Below are positions 59,191 to 64,000 of a DNA stretch of 64,000 nt, piece by piece; the stretch's first letter is position 1; each line of letters opens with the position of its first letter. Location of the stretch: contig NZ_KQ948776.1 in NCBI RefSeq assembly GCF_001514205.1, positions 1 to 64,000 of the forward strand, read 5' to 3'. Under the pieces are notes generated by a model that saw nothing but the letters and a program-made list of their open reading frames with translations, had not been told where the DNA came from and did not search any database. The position numbers were made by a program, and so were the translations under genes. This DNA comes from Streptomyces griseoruber. Its GTDB lineage: Bacteria; Actinomycetota; Actinomycetes; Streptomycetales; Streptomycetaceae.

Positions 59191-59706
59191 TCAGGCCGGG
59201 GCGCCCAGTTCCGCCCAGACCGTCTTGCCGGCCAGGCCCGGGGTGCGGACGACCCCCCAGTCCAGGCAGAGGCGCTGGACGATGAACATGCCGTGACCGC
59301 CGGGGCGGCCCGCCCGGTGCGGGGTGCGGGGTGCCGGCTGGCCGGTGCCGCGGTCGGAGACCTCGACGCGGATCACCTTCTTGTCGCAGCCCAGGACCAT
59401 CCGCTCCGGCCCCTCGGCGTGCAGACAGGCGTTGGTGACCAGCTCGGAGACGACGAGCAGCACATCCTCGGCGGCGGCCCGCTGGTCGGCGGTGGCCGCG
59501 GGCAGCCAGCCCCACGCGTACAGCGCCTGCCGGGCGAAGTCGCGGGCCGCCGGGACGACCCCGCTGACGCCCTCGAAACTCAGCCCGCGGACCTGGCGAC
59601 CCGCCGGGGCCCCGGAGCGACCCGCCGGGCCCCCGGAAGCGCCGCCGGCCTCCGGCTCCCGCTCCGGACCGCGGTCGCCCGGCGAGTAGGGCCGGGTGGT
59701 GCTCAT
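59191..59706 (-). CDS. prsI: RsbW-type anti-sigma factor (serine kinase fold)
   Basis: 171 aa from ATG 59706. Residues 1-40 are a Pro/Gly-rich extension. The HATPase_c domain follows: GVVPAARDFARQALYAWGWL, N-box LVVSELVTNACLHAEGPER, G1 VEVSDRGTGQPAPRTPHRAG and G2 GGHGMFIVQRLCLDWGVVRT. Such proteins bind a SigB-type sigma factor and phosphorylate its STAS antagonist. From memory, S. coelicolor has sigI with prsI and arsI in this position, so the symbol is by synteny. It lies 153 bases downstream of the STAS gene. Confidence 0.82.
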   Translation of the reverse strand: MSTTRPYSPGDRGPEREPEAGGASGGPAGRSGAPAGRQVRGLSFEGVSGVVPAARDFARQALYAWGWLPAATADQRAAAEDVLLVVSELVTNACLHAEGPERMVLGCDKKVIRVEVSDRGTGQPAPRTPHRAGRPGGHGMFIVQRLCLDWGVVRTPGLAGKTVWAELGAPA

Positions 59707-59859
59707 CAGCGGTTCACCTCACCGATTCACCGGTTCACAATTCAACATTCACGAACGTGCCACCGACATGTTCAGGTCCAGGATGTCTCCTGCCCGGCGG
59801 AACGGACGGAACACCCCCCGTTCCCGTCGCGCCGGACGCGGCGGCGATCTCCGGCCGGC

Positions 59860-60237
59860 TCAGCCGTCCTCGTCGGCGAGCGCGGCCGCGAGGCTCTCGT
59901 GCACGGTGAACACCGCGTCCGCCCCGGTGATCTCGAAGACCCGGGCCACCACGGGCCGCATCCCCGCCAGATGGACCCCGCCCCCGGCCGCCTCCGCCTT
60001 CAGCCGGGCGCCGAGCAGGACGTTCAGCCCGGTGGAGTCGCAGAACTCCAGCCGTGAGCAGTCCACGACCAGCCTGCCGAACCCCCTGGAGAGGCAGTCC
60101 TCGAGTGGTTCACGCAACAGATCGGCGGTGTGGTGGTCCAACTCCCCCGCCGGAGTCACGACGGCACTGGAGCCCTCTTCCCGCACCTCGACCAGAAGCC
60201 GGCCCGACTGTGCGCTGCCGACCGTCCCGCGGTCCAT
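59860..60237 (-). CDS. arsI: STAS-domain anti-sigma factor antagonist
   Basis: 125 aa from ATG 60237. STAS fold: GRLLVEVREEGSSAVVTPAG, ELDHHTADLLREPLEDCLSR and the phosphoacceptor Ser in LVVDCSRLEFCDSTGLNVLL, ending AVFTVHESLAAALADED. Unphosphorylated it should bind the RsbW-type protein and free the sigma factor. It is divergent from the sigma gene with 285 bases between. The symbol is by synteny with S. coelicolor, from memory. Confidence 0.82.
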   Translation of the reverse strand: MDRGTVGSAQSGRLLVEVREEGSSAVVTPAGELDHHTADLLREPLEDCLSRGFGRLVVDCSRLEFCDSTGLNVLLGARLKAEAAGGGVHLAGMRPVVARVFEITGADAVFTVHESLAAALADEDG

Positions 60238-60522
60238 GCGTCTCTCTCCCGGGTTCGCTCACTGCTGGGTGATCACCTGCCGACAGCCTGCTCAATTCCC
60301 CGTCGGCCGACCTCGAACACTACGCCTTCGTCACGTGCTCCAACACCCGAACAATCACACACAAACGGACATAAGCCACCAATTCACACTTGCGGATGGC
60401 TTCGTGCAGCCGGTAGGGCTAGTAAGGAACACGCAACCGACACGGCCGGCTTTGGAGGCGCCGCACACCGTAGTGCGCTCACTGGCTTCGGCAGCCTTAT
60501 GCCGAGAACGATGGAGGACATC

Positions 60523-61452
60523 ATGTCACCCCGGCTCGACGCATCGCCCTCCCCGACTGCGACGTCGACACCCCCACCGGTACAGGACCAGCTGAATCCC
60601 ATCGCGGAGCTCCCCGGGCCCCGTCACCCCGACGCGCCCCCTCCGTACGACGAGCTGATCCCTCCGCAGGAGGAGATCGCACAGATCGGCGCCGTCGACG
60701 CGCGGGCCCTGTCCAAGACGCTGTTCGAGCGGCTGGAGTCCCTCGAGGAGGGCACGCACGACCACGCGTACGTCCGCAACACCCTCGTCGAACTCAACCT
60801 CGCCCTGGTCAAGTTCGCCGCCTCCCGCTTCCGCTCGCGCAGCGAACCGATGGAGGACATCGTCCAGGTCGGCACGATCGGCCTGATCAAGGCGATCGAC
60901 CGGTTCGAACTGTCCCGCGGCGTCGAGTTCCCCACCTTCGCGATGCCGACCATCGTCGGTGAGATCAAGCGTTTCTTCCGGGACACGTCCTGGTCCGTGC
61001 GCGTCCCGCGCCGGCTCCAGGAACTGCGGCTCGACCTGGCCAGGGCGGGTGACGAACTCGCCCAGAAGCTGGACCGCTCCCCCACCGTGGCGGAACTGGC
61101 GGAACGTCTCGGCATTACCAACGACGAGGTCGTGGAGGGCATGGCGGCCGCCAACGCCTATACGGCGTCCTCCCTGGACGCCCAGCCGGACGAGGACGAC
61201 GCGGAGGGCGCCCTCGCCGACCGCATCGGCTACGAGGACCACGGCCTCGAAGGCATCGAGTACGTCGAGTCGTTGAAACCCCTGATCGCCGAACTCCCGC
61301 CGCGCGAACGCCAGATCCTCTCGCTCCGCTTCGTCGCGGGCATGACCCAGTCGGAGATCGGCGAGGAACTGGGGATCTCACAGATGCACGTGTCACGGCT
61401 GCTGTCACGGACGCTGGTGCGGCTGCGGAAGGGGCTGACGGTCGAGGAGTAG
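60523..61452 (+). CDS. sigI: SigB/SigF-type alternative sigma factor
   Basis: 309 aa from ATG 60523, where GGAGG lies 5 bases upstream; ATGs at 60499 and 60511 are in frame but less well placed. A ~55-residue Pro-rich N-terminus precedes sigma region 2 (NLALVKFAASRFRSRSEPME, DIVQVGTIGLIKAIDRFELS and FPTFAMPTIVGEIKRFFRDT), region 3 (VRVPRRLQELRLDLARAGDE) and region 4 (PPRERQILSLRFVAGMTQSE, IGEELGISQMHVSRLLSRTL). It is a stress-type sigma factor of the SigB family, several of which occur in Streptomyces. Control by the neighbouring PrsI/ArsI pair is likely. Confidence 0.93.
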   Translation: MSPRLDASPSPTATSTPPPVQDQLNPIAELPGPRHPDAPPPYDELIPPQEEIAQIGAVDARALSKTLFERLESLEEGTHDHAYVRNTLVELNLALVKFAASRFRSRSEPMEDIVQVGTIGLIKAIDRFELSRGVEFPTFAMPTIVGEIKRFFRDTSWSVRVPRRLQELRLDLARAGDELAQKLDRSPTVAELAERLGITNDEVVEGMAAANAYTASSLDAQPDEDDAEGALADRIGYEDHGLEGIEYVESLKPLIAELPPRERQILSLRFVAGMTQSEIGEELGISQMHVSRLLSRTLVRLRKGLTVEE

Positions 61453-61461
61453 GCCCCCGTG

Positions 61462-61500
61462 AGCCCATGCACCCGCGTACGCTCCCCGGACGCATGGGCT
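61462..61500 (+). terminator. Terminator candidate after the sigma factor gene
   Basis: 9-bp inverted repeat AGCCCATGC / GCATGGGCT with a 21-base loop, 9 bases past the stop. The long loop makes it a weaker call. Confidence 0.5.
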
Positions 61501-61595
61501 TACCCACGGAAACCTCCCCACGACACCTCTCTCGCCACTAGGGTCACCCCCACCCCAGACTGACCAGTACGTCAGCAACGGCGAGGAGGCGGATC

Positions 61596-63131
61596 GTGGT
61601 CCGTGCGGATGGAGCGAGCGGAGAGGACCCCACCGCTTCCGGTGATTCCGGTGATTCCGGTGATTCCGACGCGCGCCTGACCGACCTGCTGCGCGGCGCT
61701 CCCGCCCGGGCCTACCCGGCGCTGCGCACCCTCCGCGCCCGCCACGAGCCCGCCGTCCTGGCCTACGCCCGCCTCTGCACGACGAGCGAACCGGCCGCGC
61801 GCCGGCTGGCGGCGGAGGCGTTCACCCTCACGGCCCGCGAGACCGCGCGCGGCAGCGAACCGGGCGGCGCCTGGCGGCACCAACTCCTCTCGCAGGTCGG
61901 ACGGGTGGCGGCGGACTGGGCCGGGGACGACCGGGCGAGCGGCCTGGACGCGGGCCTGCTCCTGGTCCTCCGCACGACCCCGGCCCCCGGCGGCCCGGTG
62001 CCGCCCCTGCCGGCCGCCTTCCACTCCCTCCCGCCCCGGGCGCAGGGCCTGATCTGGTACGCGGTGGTGGAGCGGGAGACGCCGGCGCGCATCGCCGTAC
62101 TCCTCGGCCTGACCCCCGAGGACGTGACCTACGGAACGGCCCCCGCCCTGCACTCCCTGGCCGGGGCGGCTCTCCGGCTGCGCCTCGCCGCTTCCGACGA
62201 CCCCCGCTGCGGGGACTTCCGCCGGCTGATCGAGGAGTCCGTACGCCCCGAGGGCGCCCGCCGCAGCCCCGACCTGGAGGCCCACCGGGCGCACTGCCCG
62301 CACTGCGCGACGGCGTACGAGGAGCAGCGCGCGCTGCGGGACGCGCCGCGCACGGCGCTCGCCGAGGGGCTGCTGCCCTGGGGCGGGACGGCGTACGTGA
62401 GGGAGGAACGCGCCCAGGAGCCCCTGGCCGGGGTGACGGCGCCGGTACGACGACTCCCGCGCCGGTTGACCATGGCCTCGGCGGCGGCGGTGGCGGTGAT
62501 GGCGCTGATCCCCCTGTGGCTGGTCCTCGTCCCCTCGGACGACACGGGCACCCCGACCGGCGCGGCAGCGGCAGCCCCGTCGACGGCCCCTCGGGTGACG
62601 GTGACGACGACGGTGTCGGCGCCCGCGCCCACCCCGGTGCCGAGCACCACGTCGCCGTCGCCGAGCGCGACTCCGTCCCCGTCCCGGACGAGCGCCCGGC
62701 CGACCCCCTCCCCGTCCCCGACGCGGGCGCCGGGTGGGACGTACGCCCAGGTCGTGAACGTCGCCACGGGCCGCTGTCTGGAGGTGGCCGGGGACTTCGA
62801 CAACGGCACGGACGTGGTGACGGTTCCGTGTACGTCGTCGCCGAGCCAGAGATGGCGGGTGGACGCGGGGCGCGGGGTGGTGCAGTCGGCCGCCGACCCC
62901 GACTTCTGCCTCGACAGCCGGGGATCCGTCGACAAGGGGGTCGGCGTCTGGGAGTGCGACTCGGTGGAGGGCGACCACGGCGACAACCTCCGCTTCACGG
63001 TGGACGCCGACGGGACGGTCCGCCCGCAGATCGCGATCCTGACGGGGATGACGGCGGACACGGGCGGCGGGGTGTCGCTGGAGCCGCTGGACGCGGGCGG
63101 CGACCAGCGGTGGCGGGCGGGGGCGGCCTGA
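61596..63131 (+). CDS. Sigma-factor-like / zinc-finger / ricin-lectin fusion protein
   Basis: 511 aa from GTG 61596. Residues ~25-200 look like a degenerate ECF sigma factor: YPALRTLRARHEPAVLAYAR, RLAAEAFTLTARETARG and FHSLPPRAQGLIWYAVVERE followed by TPARIAVLLGLTPEDVTYGT, a region-4-like HTH. A Cys pair CPHCATAYEEQ (anti-sigma zinc-finger-like) follows at ~235. A membrane helix is at ~295-315, a Pro/Ser/Thr-rich stalk of about 50 residues, then a ricin B-type trefoil (~385-511): VVNVATGRCLEVAGDFDNGT, CTSSPSQRWRVDAG, DFCLDSRGSVDKGVGVWECD. It is thus a membrane protein with an intracellular sigma-like part and an extracellular sugar-binding part. Transcription activity is doubtful. Confidence 0.8.
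   Translation: MVRADGASGEDPTASGDSGDSGDSDARLTDLLRGAPARAYPALRTLRARHEPAVLAYARLCTTSEPAARRLAAEAFTLTARETARGSEPGGAWRHQLLSQVGRVAADWAGDDRASGLDAGLLLVLRTTPAPGGPVPPLPAAFHSLPPRAQGLIWYAVVERETPARIAVLLGLTPEDVTYGTAPALHSLAGAALRLRLAASDDPRCGDFRRLIEESVRPEGARRSPDLEAHRAHCPHCATAYEEQRALRDAPRTALAEGLLPWGGTAYVREERAQEPLAGVTAPVRRLPRRLTMASAAAVAVMALIPLWLVLVPSDDTGTPTGAAAAAPSTAPRVTVTTTVSAPAPTPVPSTTSPSPSATPSPSRTSARPTPSPSPTRAPGGTYAQVVNVATGRCLEVAGDFDNGTDVVTVPCTSSPSQRWRVDAGRGVVQSAADPDFCLDSRGSVDKGVGVWECDSVEGDHGDNLRFTVDADGTVRPQIAILTGMTADTGGGVSLEPLDAGGDQRWRAGAA
61637..61663 (+). repeat. In-frame 9-bp tandem repeat in the fusion gene
   Basis: TTCCGGTGA repeated three times without change, then TTCCGACGC. In frame it encodes repeated Ser-Gly-Asp near the N-terminus. 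Confidence 0.85.
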
Positions 63132-63208
63132 CCCCGCCCGCCACGCAAAACCCGTTGGACCCTCGCCCCCTGACGGGGAGAATCCGAGAGTCCAGGGGGA
63201 GGGGTTGT

Positions 63209-64000
63209 GTGGCTGTTTTCGTGTGTGCGCGGTGTGACGCCGTGCTGACCGCCCCGGTGTCGGAGGTCGCGCTGCCCGCGCATGCGCACCATTCGTTCGG
63301 GCACGACATGCTCCCCCCGCTCATGGAGCCGGGGACGTACGCCGTCGACCCCGAGCCGCACGGGCCGCCGTGGAAGCCGTGGAGCGAGATCGGGGAGGAC
63401 GAGGCGGCGGCACGCGGGGTGTTCGCGCGCGCTCGCCGCTTCCACAGCCTCCCGTGCGGCGCGTCAGGAGCCGTCGCCGTCGCGCCGGGTGACACCCGCG
63501 CCATGGTGCTGATTCCGGAGCGGTGCGACGGCTACTGCCTGGGGCTCGACGGGCGGGACGGGCCGAACCTGGCGTGCGCGCGCTGCGGCCGGCCGGTGGC
63601 GACGCGGGTCGACGACTGCTCGCTCTGGCAGGTGGTGTGGCTCGCGCCGGACGCCGTACGCCGGCTTCCCGTCGAGGGCCCCGCCGACCGGATCCTCGAC
63701 TGGGAGACCCTGGCGCAGGAACGCCGGAGCACCCCGCCCGTCGAACAGCTCGGGTACTGGAACCCCCAGTGGGAAGCGGCGGTCGGCGTGGCGCTGGCCC
63801 ATGTGCTGGTGGCCTCGGGCGGCGCGCCCCTCGCCGTCCCCGGCGGCCTCCTCGCGGACACGTTCGGCCGCGCTCTCGACGCCCTGCTGCCGAAGGGGCC
63901 GCCGGCGAAGAGGCTCGCCCTGGCCGGGCCGGGGCTGCCCGGCACCGACGCCGACATCGTCCTCGTTCCGCTCCATCCGCAGACCGGCCAGGCGTGGCAG
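63209..64000 (+). CDS. Unrecognised CxxC protein, cut by the window edge
   Basis: At least 264 aa from GTG 63209 (GGGGGAGGGG five bases upstream), open to the last base. It begins AVFVCARCDAVLTAPVSEVA and has a second cysteine cluster, ERCDGYCLGLDGRDGPNLAC followed by ARCGRPVATRVDDC, so it probably binds one or more zinc ions. Several His and Trp residues lie between (HAHHSFGHDMLPPLM, GPPWKPWSEIGED). No signal or membrane segment is visible. The C-terminal end is outside the window, and I cannot assign a family. Confidence 0.7.
   Translation, partial: MAVFVCARCDAVLTAPVSEVALPAHAHHSFGHDMLPPLMEPGTYAVDPEPHGPPWKPWSEIGEDEAAARGVFARARRFHSLPCGASGAVAVAPGDTRAMVLIPERCDGYCLGLDGRDGPNLACARCGRPVATRVDDCSLWQVVWLAPDAVRRLPVEGPADRILDWETLAQERRSTPPVEQLGYWNPQWEAAVGVALAHVLVASGGAPLAVPGGLLADTFGRALDALLPKGPPAKRLALAGPGLPGTDADIVLVPLHPQTGQAWQ

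Noticed and set aside
58549..59200. Repetitive protein gene across the tandem array
   Set aside because: Open frames exist on both strands, but unit lengths of 18 and 19 shift frame, composition is only repeat-derived and no ribosome site precedes them.

Overview
The window is a high-GC chromosomal segment of a Streptomyces species. The evidence is codon use strongly biased to G/C in third positions, frequent GTG starts, WhiB, the coenzyme F420 genes fbiA and fbiB, a SigB-type partner-switching module and LAXTG/LPXTG sortase substrates. From memory, gene order resembles the S. coelicolor SCO3020-SCO3070 neighbourhood; no alignment was run.

Layout. 1-330: leader and promoter region of an rRNA operon on the minus strand, whose 16S gene should start just left of the window. 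370-2508: divergent SpoIIM-like and RDD membrane proteins. 2526-11108, all minus strand: a hypothetical protein, S-adenosylhomocysteinase, a CDF metal transporter, manA, a TobH-like SIS protein, a Trm112-like protein, manB and a DUF3499 protein. 11452-17727: a degenerate zincin-like protein, a DUF5719 exported protein overlapping a very large GT2 membrane glycosyltransferase, and whiB. 18434-25278: cysteine dioxygenase, fbiA-fbiB, a DNA glycosylase, manC and a PGRP amidase. 25440-37153: a TIGR03089 protein, five LytR-CpsA-Psr (LCP) proteins, a GT2 enzyme, a Cys/Met-rich copper-binding protein, a HAD hydrolase and a thioesterase.

37.5-42.3 kb: a 4.76-kb integrative element with a tyrosine integrase, inserted into the 3' end of an acyl-CoA dehydrogenase gene. 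It supplies a recoded replacement 3' end. The old 3' end and its terminator lie stranded on the far side. An IS5-type insertion sequence with two passenger genes sits inside the element, exactly in the shared CTAG of two convergent stop codons.

42.3-54.4 kb: acyl-CoA dehydrogenase, UDP-glucose dehydrogenase, a VOC protein, a pair of renal-type dipeptidases (one with its metal ligands lost), purE-purK, a GtrA protein, a histidine kinase and response regulator pair, and a POT peptide transporter with a leader hairpin. 54.5-58.5 kb: a four-gene cell-surface operon with LPQTG and LAETG proteins at its ends. 58.7-59.2 kb: two minisatellite-like arrays. 59.2-61.5 kb: anti-sigma factor, STAS antagonist and sigma factor. 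61.6-64.0 kb: a sigma-like/ricin-lectin fusion and an unrecognised CxxC protein cut by the window edge.

Themes. manA, manB and manC make GDP-mannose, the LCP proteins can attach glycopolymers to peptidoglycan, UDP-glucose dehydrogenase makes UDP-glucuronate, and the glycosyltransferases, GtrA protein, amidase and sortase substrates add to a strong cell-envelope character. The clearest accessory region is the 37.5-42.3 kb element.
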